The notes below the pieces were generated by a model that was not told where the DNA came from, searched no databases, and saw only the letters and a list, made by a program, of their open reading frames with translations. From NCBI GenBank assembly GCA_020073005.1, contig JAIQFX010000059.1:1-64000 (forward strand): a stretch of 64,000 nucleotides of DNA, written 5' to 3'. Below are positions 31,901-39,416 of this stretch, in pieces (position 1 is the first letter of the stretch; each line of letters opens with the position of its first letter). Source of the DNA: Terriglobia bacterium (GTDB lineage Bacteria; Acidobacteriota; Vicinamibacteria; Vicinamibacterales; CAVVIG01). The translations under genes and the position numbers were made by a program.

Positions 31901-32644
31901 AACACCGACACGACGATCGGCGACATCGACTTCGCGCTGCTGTTGTGGCCGGGCGGCGAGATCGACGTGCGCGAGAACGGCACGTACCGCGCCGACACGA
32001 CGGCCGCGACCGGCGATACGTTCCGCATCGCGGTGACCGGCGGCAAGGTGACGTACGCGAAGAACGGCACGGTCTTCTACACGAGCGCCGCCGCGCCGGT
32101 GTATCCGCTGATCGCCGACACCTCGCTCGAGACCAAGTCCGCCACGCTGAACAACGTCATGATCACGGGCGGCGCGGTTCCCGTCACGTGGACGTCGACC
32201 GTGAACGTGACGGCGTCGGCCGGCGCGATCCAGAAATCGGCCGGCTGCAACGGCTGCGCGGACGCGGGCGCAGTTTCGGCGCAGGCGATCGCGTCCGGCG
32301 ACGGCTCTGTCGAGTTCACGGTCGCCGAGACGACGACCGAGCGCGCGATCGGCCTGAGCCACGGCAACACGGACACGACGATCGGCGACATCGACTTCGC
32401 GCTGCTGCTGTGGCCGGGCGGCGAGATCGACGTGCGTGAGGCCGGCGTGTACCGAACCGACACCACGGCCGCGACGGGCGACAAGTTCCGCGTCGCGATC
32501 AGCGGCGGGAAGGTGACGTACGCGAAGAACGGCGTCGTGTTCTACACGAGCGCCACGGCGCCCTCGTACCCGCTGCTGGTCGACACCTCGCTCCTGACTT
32601 CGGCCAGCACGCTCGGCGGCGTCGTGATGTCGGGCGGGCAGTAG
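28961..32644 (+). CDS. Giant secreted beta-helix / Ig / Fn3 protein with three CxxC beta-domains
   Basis: 1227 residues. Signal peptide (FVLLKSFLIGLSLLHPIAARAA). A right-handed parallel beta-helix, about 45-520, with the polysaccharide-lyase-like opening FQAALNAAQPGDQITLQAGAVYTGPFTLPAKSG and runs of N-x-F/V rungs (VLVDGNIFEHNWPQAQNG). Thr/Pro linker, an Ig-like domain (about 560-650: PTVAITAPANGATMSGTV), an Fn3-like domain (about 652-742), and three tandem copies of about 145 residues at roughly 745, 919 and 1072. Each begins with W-T-S and GC-x-GC-x-DAGA, and each ends YAKNGTVFY then PLLVDTSL. Good RBS (AAAGAGG). Likely a cell-surface glycan-binding or glycan-modifying protein. Close paralogue of the beta-helix at 46994-49909. 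Confidence 0.85.
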   Translation: MSLRGPRYPCVRPVRFVLLKSFLIGLSLLHPIAARAAVMPAPPQTFLDTTPIAPTGATIAVAAGQDFQAALNAAQPGDQITLQAGAVYTGPFTLPAKSGSGWITIRTSAPDSSLPPYGTRITPAYAGVLPKIVSSSTSPAIMTAPGAHNYRFVGVEVTTGSGITMSYSLITLGDGSSAQNSLAQVPYALIFDRVYVHGNSTLNLQRAFAFNSASTAVVNSYISEIHYAGSDSQAICGWNGPGPFKIVNDYLEASTENILFGGADPYIANLVPSDIEVRGNWVNKPTSWMGSSWTVKNLFELKNARRVLVDGNIFEHNWPQAQNGYSILFTVRDQYGTAPWSIVADVTFTHNVVRHVANGINVLGEDDIYTSQEEQRLLVQNNLFDDVNAANWGGNGRLFQVLNAAANLTIDHNTAFQSGEFILASELPQVAFTYTNNIAPNNQYGIGGDGCFGLPLLCISTFLPGSLITSNAIVGGAAASYPVGNAFPPALNDVGFVDLTNGVYQLSASSPYRNAGTDGKDLGVDWNALTTAVAGVINGVFGSTTPPTNDTTPPTVAITAPANGATMSGTVTVAASAFDASGIAKVVLMLDGVASATLTTAPYQASWDTTGSANATHTLAAVATDTAGNQATSATISVTVSNVVATQPPTISSVGSSAVTSSSATIGWVTSTAADSQVQYGTTTAYGSTTTLDGTLVSVHSQSLSGLAPSTLYHYRVLSHDASGNLATSGDFTFASSAGSTTQTGAVTWTSLVNVAANGNSLTKTGGCDGCQDAGAVSTQTIASGDGDMEFTYSELTSERAIGLSNGNTDTSIGDIDFGLLMWPGGEVDVREGGVYRADTTAATGDTFRVSVTSGKVTYAKNGTVFYQSAGAPVYPLLVDTSLLGMSSTITNVNLVGGSSATTTPPTTTPPSTTATVVPVVWTSLVKTTASGNSLTKTAGCNGCQDAGAISSQAIASGDGYVEFTVSETTTERAIGFSHGNTDTTIGDIDFALLLWPGGEIDVRENGTYRADTTAATGDTFRIAVTGGKVTYAKNGTVFYTSAAAPVYPLIADTSLETKSATLNNVMITGGAVPVTWTSTVNVTASAGAIQKSAGCNGCADAGAVSAQAIASGDGSVEFTVAETTTERAIGLSHGNTDTTIGDIDFALLLWPGGEIDVREAGVYRTDTTAATGDKFRVAISGGKVTYAKNGVVFYTSATAPSYPLLVDTSLLTSASTLGGVVMSGGQ

Positions 32645-32646
32645 CC

Positions 32647-32790
32647 TTAGTGAAACCGGTCGGCCTTGTGATCGGCGAGCCAGTCGTCGCTCACAGGGCC
32701 GACCTCGACTCGATCCCGCCCCGCGCGCAGCCGTCGGGCGAGCGCCAACACGCACAACACTCCCAGCAGGATTCCTGCAAGCCAGCGCAC
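32647..32790 (-). CDS. Possible small single-helix membrane protein
   Basis: 47 residues from GTG 32790: a hydrophobic helix (WLAGILLGVLCVLALARRL) followed by a charged tail (DDWLADHKADRFH). Positive residues after the helix predict the tail in the cytoplasm. It fills most of the 160-base gap between the giant secreted protein and the next minus-strand gene and has a sensible composition. No strong RBS is seen, and conservation is unknown. Confidence 0.4.
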   Translation of the reverse strand: MRWLAGILLGVLCVLALARRLRAGRDRVEVGPVSDDWLADHKADRFH

Positions 32791-32804
32791 GGCGATGCAC
32801 GCGT

Positions 32805-33284
32805 TTACTGGCCGCTCGGCGCCGTCCTCAACGTGCGGCTGGTCTTGATGTCGGACGCCGCTTCATCCTCGGCCGCCTTCGCCGCCGCGTTGGCGTTCGT
32901 CTCCGACTGCAGCTCGTGAATGGCCTGGCCGAGCGTCTTGTGACCGATGATCTTCGACCGGATCAGCCCGAAGCTGATGTTCAGGTTCTTCGACGCGTGC
33001 AGCGCCGCGAGGAACTGCCCCTCATTCTTGAATCCCTCCGCGGCGGTCTTCAGATCGACGCCGGCCGGCAGCAGCGCGTGGACGCGCGACGCGAGCTGCG
33101 GGTTGCGCTCGATGCGCTCGCCGAACTCGGACGCCTTGCTCGTCGTGACGGTCGTCGGCGTCGATGCCTTGACCGCCGGCGTGGCGTGCCGCGCCGCCTG
33201 GCCGGCCGACGCCCCGGCGGGACTCAGCGCAACGGCCGCCATCAGAGACAGCGTCATCAGCAGGGGAAGGGGGAGTCGTTTCAT
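32805..33284 (-). CDS. Secreted alpha-helical hypothetical protein
   Basis: 159 residues from ATG 33284 (a frame to 33314 adds residues before the signal peptide and is disfavoured). Signal peptide LPLPLLMTLSLMAAVALSPAGASA. The mature part has a Thr/Ala linker and a helical domain with FGERIERNPQLASRVHALLPAGVDLKTAAEGFKNEGQFLAALHASKNLN, then LGQAIHELQSETNA and an Ala-rich coil. I recognise a recurrent acidobacterial form of exported 'helix bundle' protein but no named family. The 145 bases upstream (33285-33429) show nothing beyond a likely promoter. Confidence 0.7.
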   Translation of the reverse strand: MKRLPLPLLMTLSLMAAVALSPAGASAGQAARHATPAVKASTPTTVTTSKASEFGERIERNPQLASRVHALLPAGVDLKTAAEGFKNEGQFLAALHASKNLNISFGLIRSKIIGHKTLGQAIHELQSETNANAAAKAAEDEAASDIKTSRTLRTAPSGQ

Positions 33285-33429
33285 AACAAGCACCTCGCCT
33301 CCGGATGGTCGCAAGTCGCATGCCGCGATGCCGGGCGCAGAAGTGACGATCGTTCAAAACGTTAGCGACGCGATGGGGAAAACATAGCAGCGGCGCGGGC
33401 GTGAACCGTGTCGAAACAACACTCCGATC

Positions 33430-33885
33430 TCAGCCGAAAACGGCGTAGCGATACACGTTGGTCTCACGCCGCACGAATCCCAGCCGCCGGTAGAGCCGGT
33501 TCGCGACGACTTTGGCCGGCCGCGACGTCAGGTCGATGGCGCGCGCGCCACTCTCCCCGGCCCGCTTGATCGCGGCCCGCACCAGCTGCTCACCGACGCC
33601 GCGCCCGCGCACCCGCTCGTCGACGATGACGTCTTCAATCCACGCGCGCGTGCCGGTCGGGATCGGAAAGACGACGAGCGTGAGCGTTCCGACGATCTGG
33701 CCTTCTGTGTCGCGCGCCACGAACAGCGTGTTGCCCGGCGCCGCCAGAATCTCGCCCACCTTCTGCGCCGAGAGCATCAGCGCCGTGTCGGACAACTGCG
33801 GCAGGAGCCGGTTGAGCGCTTCGACCAGCGCGGGGTCGCCCCCGTACACGACTGCGATCTCAACGTTTGGATGTGACGGCAGCAT
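33430..33885 (-). CDS. GNAT-family N-acetyltransferase
   Basis: 151 residues. GNAT fold with acetyl-CoA loop VDERVRGRGVGEQLVRAAI (R/Q-x-x-G-x-G/A), preceded by strand TRAWIEDVIV, and the C-terminal strand-helix NRLYRRLGFVRRETNVYRY. No signal or membrane segment. Last gene of the long minus-strand unit, overlapping the membrane gene at 33860 by 26 bases. Substrate not evident; amine acetylation of the aminocyclitol made by the same operon is possible but unproven. Confidence 0.88.
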   Translation of the reverse strand: MLPSHPNVEIAVVYGGDPALVEALNRLLPQLSDTALMLSAQKVGEILAAPGNTLFVARDTEGQIVGTLTLVVFPIPTGTRAWIEDVIVDERVRGRGVGEQLVRAAIKRAGESGARAIDLTSRPAKVVANRLYRRLGFVRRETNVYRYAVFG

Positions 33886-34306
33886 CGGACACCTCCCTCG
33901 CCGGCGCGCAACACCGCGCGACGACGACGGCCAGCAGCACGAGCTCGGTGCCGCCGGCGGCGATCCAGGTGGCCAGCAGAGCGTAGGGCACCGGATAGAG
34001 CACGGCCTGGACGCAGGCGGCCGGGACCACCGTCAGCAGCGTCATGATGACGCCGAAGCGCGCGCCCCGCTTCACCCAGGATCCATCGTCGTCCATCAGC
34101 GTGTACACGCGGATGAAAGCGACCAGGAACAGCAGTTGACCGAACGCGAGCATCCACGTCTTCGGCGCGGACACGGAGGCGAGGCTCCAGAACAGTTCGT
34201 AGTGGCTGTAGATCGGAATCACCCACGTCGTTCTGAGCACGTGGCTCACGACGCCGAGCAGCACGAAGCCCGCCACGATCGCCGCGCCGGTCTGCTTGAA
34301 GGTCAT
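33860..34306 (-). CDS. Four-helix membrane protein of unknown function
   Basis: 148 residues from ATG 34306, overlapping the previous stop (ATGA). Four hydrophobic segments: AAIVAGFVLLGVVSHVL, WMLAFGQLLFLVAFIRVYTLM, FGVIMTLLTVVPAACVQAVLY, ALLATWIAAGGTELVLLAVVVA. It resembles small DoxX-like or DUF membrane proteins in layout only. Coupled on both sides to neighbours in the polysaccharide directon. Role unknown. Confidence 0.7.
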   Translation of the reverse strand: MTFKQTGAAIVAGFVLLGVVSHVLRTTWVIPIYSHYELFWSLASVSAPKTWMLAFGQLLFLVAFIRVYTLMDDDGSWVKRGARFGVIMTLLTVVPAACVQAVLYPVPYALLATWIAAGGTELVLLAVVVARCCAPAREVSDAAVTSKR

Positions 34307-35451
34307 GAGCCCTGGAGCGCTCCTGACGTCGATCGATAACTGATTCGATAGATCGCGCCGGCGAGATCGTCCGACACGAGCAGCGCGCCGTCCGGCATGA
34401 CGAGCACGTCGACGGGCCGGCCCCACGCGTGCCGTCCCTGCAGCCAGCCGTCGGCGAACGTGCCGTATTCCACCGGCCGGTGGCCGTCGAGCCGCACCCG
34501 CGTGAGACGATATCCGAGCGGCGCCGTGCGGTTCGTCGAGCCGTGCTCCGCGATGAAGATCTGGCCGCGGTACTCCGGCGGAAACTGGCGGCCCGTGTAG
34601 AACCTCAGGCCGAGCGGGACGACGTGCGGGCCGAGCGCGGCCGCGGCCGGCTCAAAGGCGGCGCAGTCATGCCCGGCCGCGAAGAACGGATCGGGGATCG
34701 ACTGCGCGTGACAGTACGGATATCCGAAGTGCAGGCCGGCGCGCGCCGCCCGGTTGAGCTCCTCGGGCGGCAGGTTCTCGCCCAGCAGATCGATTCCGTT
34801 GTCGGTGAACCAGAGTTCATGCGTCGCTGGATGCCAGTCGAATCCGACGCTGTTGCGGATACCGCGCGCGAACGTTTCCAGCCCCGTGCCGTCCGGGCGC
34901 ATCCGTGCGATCGTGCCGAAGCGCGGGTCGTCGGGCTCGCAGCGATCGCAGGGAACGCCGATCGACACGTAGAGCCAGCCGTCAGGGCCGAAGCGCAGGA
35001 CCTTCGACGCGTGGAGATCGCGCGCGGGCAGATCGTCGCGCACGACGGCCGGCGCGGGCGGATCGTCCAGCCGCGACTCGATGGCGTCGAGGCGCAGCAC
35101 CCGCGTCGGCTCCGCGACGAAGAGCGCGCCGTCGCGGAATGCCACGCCGTCGGGCTGGTGAAACCCCCGCACGACGGCGCGCACGCGGCCCTGCGGCGCG
35201 GCGCCGCCACGGGTGGCAACGGCGTACACGGCACCCTCGGCCCGCGAGGCGACGAAGAGCGTTCCGGCGTCGCCCAGCGCCATCGATCGCGCGCCGCGGA
35301 CGCCGCCGGCGTACAGGTCGATCGCGAATCCGGCGGGCAGCCTGATCGTGTCGAGCCTGAGGCGATCGGACCGCGCGTCGCCGGCCGCGCACGCGCACGC
35401 CGGCGCCGCGAGGAGCGTGAGGGCGAGCGCGCGCCGCCAGCAGCAGGTCAT
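34303..35451 (-). CDS. Exported sorbosone-dehydrogenase-like (PQQ-type) beta-propeller
   Basis: 382 residues from ATG 35451 (a longer out-of-context frame upstream is rejected because it overlaps the epimerase). Signal peptide ALALTLLAAPACACAAG. Six-bladed propeller of the L-sorbosone dehydrogenase/soluble glucose dehydrogenase group: LPAGFAIDLYAGGVRGARSMALGDAGTLFVAS, FHQPDGVAFRDGALFVAE, HASKVLRFGPDGWLYVSIG, then FARGIRNSVGFDWHPATHELWFTDNGIDLLGENLPPEELN. A Cys pair (PCDRCEPDD) sits in one blade. Possible oxidation of an extracellular sugar or cyclitol. Overlaps its neighbours on both sides by four bases. Confidence 0.88.
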   Translation of the reverse strand: MTCCWRRALALTLLAAPACACAAGDARSDRLRLDTIRLPAGFAIDLYAGGVRGARSMALGDAGTLFVASRAEGAVYAVATRGGAAPQGRVRAVVRGFHQPDGVAFRDGALFVAEPTRVLRLDAIESRLDDPPAPAVVRDDLPARDLHASKVLRFGPDGWLYVSIGVPCDRCEPDDPRFGTIARMRPDGTGLETFARGIRNSVGFDWHPATHELWFTDNGIDLLGENLPPEELNRAARAGLHFGYPYCHAQSIPDPFFAAGHDCAAFEPAAAALGPHVVPLGLRFYTGRQFPPEYRGQIFIAEHGSTNRTAPLGYRLTRVRLDGHRPVEYGTFADGWLQGRHAWGRPVDVLVMPDGALLVSDDLAGAIYRISYRSTSGALQGS

Positions 35452-36506
35452 GCGCGGATCGTCGCGTCGGCCGGCGATCGCGCCCGGTCCGCGACGTCGG
35501 TCAGGTAGTAGGTGAGCAGATCCTGGCAACTGCGCCGCAGCGAGTATTTGCACCGGAAGCCCATGCCCGCGAGGCGGCTGATGTCGGCGCGCTGCCGGCG
35601 CACGGCGCCCGGCGGCTGCGCGATCGCCTGCACGGCCATCCGGCCCTGGAGGTCGGCGAGCCTGAGGAAATCGTTCAGGACCGTCTCGATGCTGGTTTCC
35701 CGCCCGCTGCCGACGTTCACGATCGGGCTGGCCCGCTCGCGCTGCGCGATGACGGTCAGCGCGCGCACCGCGTCCCGGACGTCGATGAAGTCGCGCGTCG
35801 TGTGGAGATCGTCGACCGTCATCGCGGGCGGCGCCTCTCCGCGCATGACGGCCGCGATCTGCGATGCAAACCGCCCGGCGACGTGCCGCTCGTCCTGCCC
35901 GGGCCCGATCACGTTGAACACGCGCGCACACGTCACCGGCACGCGATGCTGCGCCGCCAGCAGCCGCGCGGCATACTCGGCCGCCAGCTTGCTCGTCGTG
36001 TAGAGATCGGAAGGGAGGCAGGCGGCGTCCTCGCGCAGCGGCGGCGCGGCGTCGGCCGGCTGTCCGTACACGCCGCCCGACGAGACGAGGACGGCCATGC
36101 GCGCCCCGCACTTCGGCTGCGCCAGGGCCTCGATCAGGTGCATCGTGCCGAGCACGTTGGACTCGAACAGCGCGCGCGGCGGATCGTCGCGGAGCGCCGA
36201 CGCGAGATGGAAGACGAACTGCGGCCGGAAATCGGCGACGACGCCCGAGAGGGCGCGCGCGTTGCGGAGATCGACGCGGACGTAGGTGACCTGGCTCCTG
36301 CGCAGCCGGAGCGCCATCGGCATCGGCGCGGGCAGCGCCCGGCCTCCCCAGTGCACGGAGTGGGTGAAGGCGTCGGACGGACCCGGCGACCGCCCGAGGC
36401 CGAGAATCTGCGCAGCCGGAAACGTTTCCGTGAGCCACGCCGCCAGGTACCGGCCGAGCAGCCCCTGCGAGCCGGTTACGAGGATCCGTTCGATGTCCGT
36501 ATCCAC
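35448..36506 (-). CDS. NAD-dependent epimerase/dehydratase (extended SDR)
   Basis: 352 residues from GTG 36506. Rossmann GxxGxxG in RILVTGSQGLLGRYLAAW; catalytic Ser region VSSGGVYGQ and Y-x3-K in SDLYTTSKLAAEYAARLL; substrate region RVFNVIGPGQDERHVAGRFASQI; D-x-RDFIDVRD. Similar to nucleotide-sugar 4-epimerases/4-reductases such as GDP-mannose dehydratase-type and Rmd. It overlaps the upstream SDR by 31 bases. Together they may tailor the nucleotide-linked cyclitol or a companion sugar. No better substrate assignment is possible from sequence. Confidence 0.88.
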   Translation of the reverse strand: MDTDIERILVTGSQGLLGRYLAAWLTETFPAAQILGLGRSPGPSDAFTHSVHWGGRALPAPMPMALRLRRSQVTYVRVDLRNARALSGVVADFRPQFVFHLASALRDDPPRALFESNVLGTMHLIEALAQPKCGARMAVLVSSGGVYGQPADAAPPLREDAACLPSDLYTTSKLAAEYAARLLAAQHRVPVTCARVFNVIGPGQDERHVAGRFASQIAAVMRGEAPPAMTVDDLHTTRDFIDVRDAVRALTVIAQRERASPIVNVGSGRETSIETVLNDFLRLADLQGRMAVQAIAQPPGAVRRQRADISRLAGMGFRCKYSLRRSCQDLLTYYLTDVADRARSPADATIRA

Positions 36507-37447
36507 GCGATGGTGGCCTCCAGGCCGTCCTCGAGCGACACGCGCGGCGCCCAGCCGAGCGTCCGCAGCGCACGCCGCGGGTCGGCGACGAGGTGAAGGA
36601 TGTCGCTCTGTTCGGGCCGCGACGGCGCATCGGCCCGCTCGATCGGCGCGCTTCGTCCGATCACTGTCAACACGAGGGACGCGAGCTCGGCGACGCTCGT
36701 CCCGCAGCCCGTGCCGATGTTGACGGTCAGGTCGCGGTGATCGCCGGCGCACGCCAGCACGGCGGCCCTGGCCACATCGTCGACGTAGCAGTAATCGCGC
36801 ACGGGACGGAGATCGCGCACCGTCACGCGCGTCCCGCCGCACGCCTGCCGCACCAGCGTGTCGATCAGCGAGCCGCGGGGCAGGCGGGGGCCGTAGATCG
36901 AGAAGGGCCGCAGAATCGCCGCGCGCACGTACCCGGCGCCGGCGAACGTCCGCACGAGGTGCTCGGCGCCGATCTTCGCGGCGGCGTACGGCGAGCGCGC
37001 GTGCGGATGGCTCCGTTCGGTCACGCGCCGCGTCGCCGGCGCGCCGTAGACCTCGGCCGACGAGATGTAGACGACGCGCCGCACGCCGGTGCGGCGGCAC
37101 GCGTCGAGGGCCGTGGCCGTGCCGACGGTGTGGACGCGCGCGTACTCCGCGGGCCGTTCGAACGACGCCGCGACCGACGGCGGCCCGGCCGCGTGAATCA
37201 AGACGTCGGCGCCCTCCGCGATCGACCGCACCGCGCCGCCATCGGTGATCTCGCCTCGCAGCGTGACCATGGCGCCAGGGTCGTCACGATCGCCGGGCAT
37301 GTCCGCTCCGGACGACGCCGGCGGTCCGACGAACGCCCGCACGGAGGCGCGCGCGCGCCTGAGCGCGGAGACGATCGCACCGCCGAGGAAGCCATTGGCC
37401 CCCGTGACGGCGACCGTCAGACCCCTGAGATCAGTTACGCGATCCAT
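36476..37447 (-). CDS. NAD-dependent epimerase/dehydratase (extended SDR)
   Basis: 323 residues. GxxGxxG in VAVTGANGFLGGAIVSAL; ISSAEVYGAP with Ser; Y-x3-K in RSPYAAAKIGAEHLVRTF; LRPFSIYGPRLPRGSL; RDYCYVDDVARAAVLA. A typical UDP-sugar epimerase layout. Overlaps the GT4 gene (37435) by 13 bases at its start and the second SDR at its end. Two SDRs side by side after a nucleotidyltransferase and GT suggest stepwise editing of one nucleotide sugar. Confidence 0.9.
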   Translation of the reverse strand: MDRVTDLRGLTVAVTGANGFLGGAIVSALRRARASVRAFVGPPASSGADMPGDRDDPGAMVTLRGEITDGGAVRSIAEGADVLIHAAGPPSVAASFERPAEYARVHTVGTATALDACRRTGVRRVVYISSAEVYGAPATRRVTERSHPHARSPYAAAKIGAEHLVRTFAGAGYVRAAILRPFSIYGPRLPRGSLIDTLVRQACGGTRVTVRDLRPVRDYCYVDDVARAAVLACAGDHRDLTVNIGTGCGTSVAELASLVLTVIGRSAPIERADAPSRPEQSDILHLVADPRRALRTLGWAPRVSLEDGLEATIAWIRTSNGSS

Positions 37448-38643
37448 GGTCCGTCCGCGCGTGCGCGCGCGAGGGATTCCAACAGCGCTTCCAGTCGTCC
37501 GGTCATGACGTCCGGCCGGTATTCGTCGCGATACCGGTCATGCGCCGCCTCGGCGAGGCGGCGCGCGCGGTCCGGATCGTCCAGCAGGCGCAGCAGCGCC
37601 GCGGCGAGATCGTCCGGACAGTCCGGCCGCACGACGAGACCGGTGCGACCGTGCTCGACCGCGTCCGGAATGCCGCCGACCGCGGTGACGACCGCCGGCT
37701 TGGCCAGCGCCATGCCTTCGAGAATGGCGTTGGGCAGCGAGTCGAACAGCGTCGCGTGCGCGTGCACGTCGACGATGCTCCAGATGTCGCCGATCGGCCC
37801 CGGATAACTCACGATGCGCGTGTGCGCCGCCACGCCGAGCGCGGCGGCCTCGCGCTGCAGGTGCGCGGCGTAGCCGCTGCCCGGCCGCTCGAAGCCGACG
37901 AGGAGGAAGTACACGTCGCGACGCGCCGCGAGGATGAGGCGCGCCGCGTGGAGCAGCACGCCGTACCCCTTGTACGGCACGAGCCCGCCGATCTGCGCGA
38001 CGACGCGGACGTGCGCGCCGCACGGGATGGCGAGACTGCGCCGGACCTCGTCGGGCGGGCGCGCGGGCCGCGGCGGGACGACGCCGTTGGGAATCACGAA
38101 GACGCGGACGCGCGCGGGCCGCATCCACGTCCGGATGTCGTCGGCGCGCACGTCGGAGTCGGTGATCGTGGCGCGCGCGTTCCAGATCGCGAAGCGCCCG
38201 ATCGCGTCCCACGCCGGCACGGCGGCCGGCGGCCGCGCGCTGTAGAGCGTCAAGGCGCACGGCACGGGAGTGCCGGCCGTCGCCAGGGCGGCCACCACGC
38301 CGGCTGATTCCAGATGCGCGTCCACCACGTCGACACGCTGGTCGCGCATGACGCGGCGCAGGCGGCGGACCTTGCGGGCCAGACGCCGCGCGGCGCCGGG
38401 CACGCGGGCGGCGAGCGGGCGGCCGCGGGCGGCGTCGCCTTCGCCGAGATCGACGACGTTCACGCCCGCCGCCGCATACTGCGCGCGCATCGCCGACGAC
38501 TGCGGCGGGCACGCGGCGGCCGCGCGGATCGCCAGGACGGAATGCCGGAAGCGGCGCCGGTCGATCGTGCGCGCGAAGGTCAGCAGGCGGTTCTCGCCGC
38601 CGCCGAATCCGAGATCGTCAATGACCGAGAGGACGTGCGTCAT
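37435..38643 (-). CDS. GT4-type glycosyltransferase
   Basis: 402 residues from ATG 38643. N-terminal Rossmann half with the GG acceptor loop (VIDDLGFGGGENRLLTFARTI), C-terminal donor half: VIPNGVVPPRP, VAQIGGLVPYKGYGVLLHAARLI, and the E-x7-E motif in SLPNAILEGMALAKPAVVTAVGGIPDAVEHGRTGLVV. Overlaps the nucleotidyltransferase by four bases, the strongest candidate for the enzyme that transfers the activated cyclitol. Retaining mechanism is expected for GT4. Confidence 0.9.
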   Translation of the reverse strand: MTHVLSVIDDLGFGGGENRLLTFARTIDRRRFRHSVLAIRAAAACPPQSSAMRAQYAAAGVNVVDLGEGDAARGRPLAARVPGAARRLARKVRRLRRVMRDQRVDVVDAHLESAGVVAALATAGTPVPCALTLYSARPPAAVPAWDAIGRFAIWNARATITDSDVRADDIRTWMRPARVRVFVIPNGVVPPRPARPPDEVRRSLAIPCGAHVRVVAQIGGLVPYKGYGVLLHAARLILAARRDVYFLLVGFERPGSGYAAHLQREAAALGVAAHTRIVSYPGPIGDIWSIVDVHAHATLFDSLPNAILEGMALAKPAVVTAVGGIPDAVEHGRTGLVVRPDCPDDLAAALLRLLDDPDRARRLAEAAHDRYRDEYRPDVMTGRLEALLESLARARADGPWIA

Positions 38644-39416
38644 TGCCCGGTGCCGCCGAACTCGGCGGCGTGCTCGCGGACGAGCCGCTCGGCGCGGGAG
38701 ACGTCGAACGCGTCGTTCACGTCGATCCACGGGGCGTGATGGACGAACGCGGACACCGTCGCGCCGCGCCGCGTCAGCAGATCGAAGAGGTCCGGCACGT
38801 TCACGGCGCGATCGGGCGCGATGTGCCCGCACGCCTCCGGCGAGAGGACGTAGGTGCCGCTCGAGATGCGGATCGGCCGCGCGGGCTTCTCGAGGTACGC
38901 CGTCACCGCGTCGCCCTGCACGACGACTTCGCCGTACGGGATCGTGAACGGCTCCCAGTGCGTCGCGATGGTCATCGCCGCCATCTGATCGCGGTGCCAG
39001 CCGATGAAGCGGCGCAGGTTCAGCGTCGTCAGGTTGTCGACGTTGACGACGAGCAGTGCCGCGCAATCGGTTCCGGCCGCCCGCGCCGCGCCGATCGTGC
39101 CGAGCGGCTGTTCCTCGATGAAGATGTCGACGCGCGCGCCGGACGCCTCCGCGCAGCGGCCGCCGATCTCGCGGCACGCGTCCGCGAGCGCGGGCTCGCG
39201 CGCGCTCACCGCGATCGTGATCGCCGGCAGCCCCTGCCGCAGGAGCATCCGGAGATTGCGCTCGAGGAGCGAGATCCCGAGCACGGGCGTGAGGGCCTTG
39301 TGCGCGGCTCCGCTGGACTTCCGCATGCGGGCCGCGCGGCCGCCCGCCATCACCAGCGCTTTGACGCCGGCGATCTGCGGCGCCGCGACGTCGATCGTCA
39401 TGGGCGTGGCGGTCAT
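38640..39416 (-). CDS. Sugar (cyclitol) phosphate nucleotidyltransferase
   Basis: 258 residues from ATG 39416. RmlA/ManC-like fold: signature VKALVMAGGRAARMRKSSGAAHKALTPVLG (G-G-x-x-x-R-M, then K), EEQPLGTIGAARAAG, the metal Asp in LLVVNVDNLTTLNL and EKPARPIRISSGTYVLSPEA, with a second Asp in HHAPWIDVNDAFDVSRAE. It should activate a 1-phosphate with NTP. In validamycin- and acarbose-type pathways the C7-cyclitol 1-phosphate is activated by such an enzyme; here the gene lies in the cyclitol cassette. The nucleotide base cannot be told. Confidence 0.88.
   Translation of the reverse strand: MTATPMTIDVAAPQIAGVKALVMAGGRAARMRKSSGAAHKALTPVLGISLLERNLRMLLRQGLPAITIAVSAREPALADACREIGGRCAEASGARVDIFIEEQPLGTIGAARAAGTDCAALLVVNVDNLTTLNLRRFIGWHRDQMAAMTIATHWEPFTIPYGEVVVQGDAVTAYLEKPARPIRISSGTYVLSPEACGHIAPDRAVNVPDLFDLLTRRGATVSAFVHHAPWIDVNDAFDVSRAERLVREHAAEFGGTGQ

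Noticed and set aside
35452-36630. Long upstream extensions of several minus-strand frames (for example before 35451, 38643, 39416, 40516, 41511 and 42707)
   Set aside because: Each extension lies out of frame over a well-supported neighbour. In every case an ATG overlaps the neighbour's stop and begins a full-length family member.
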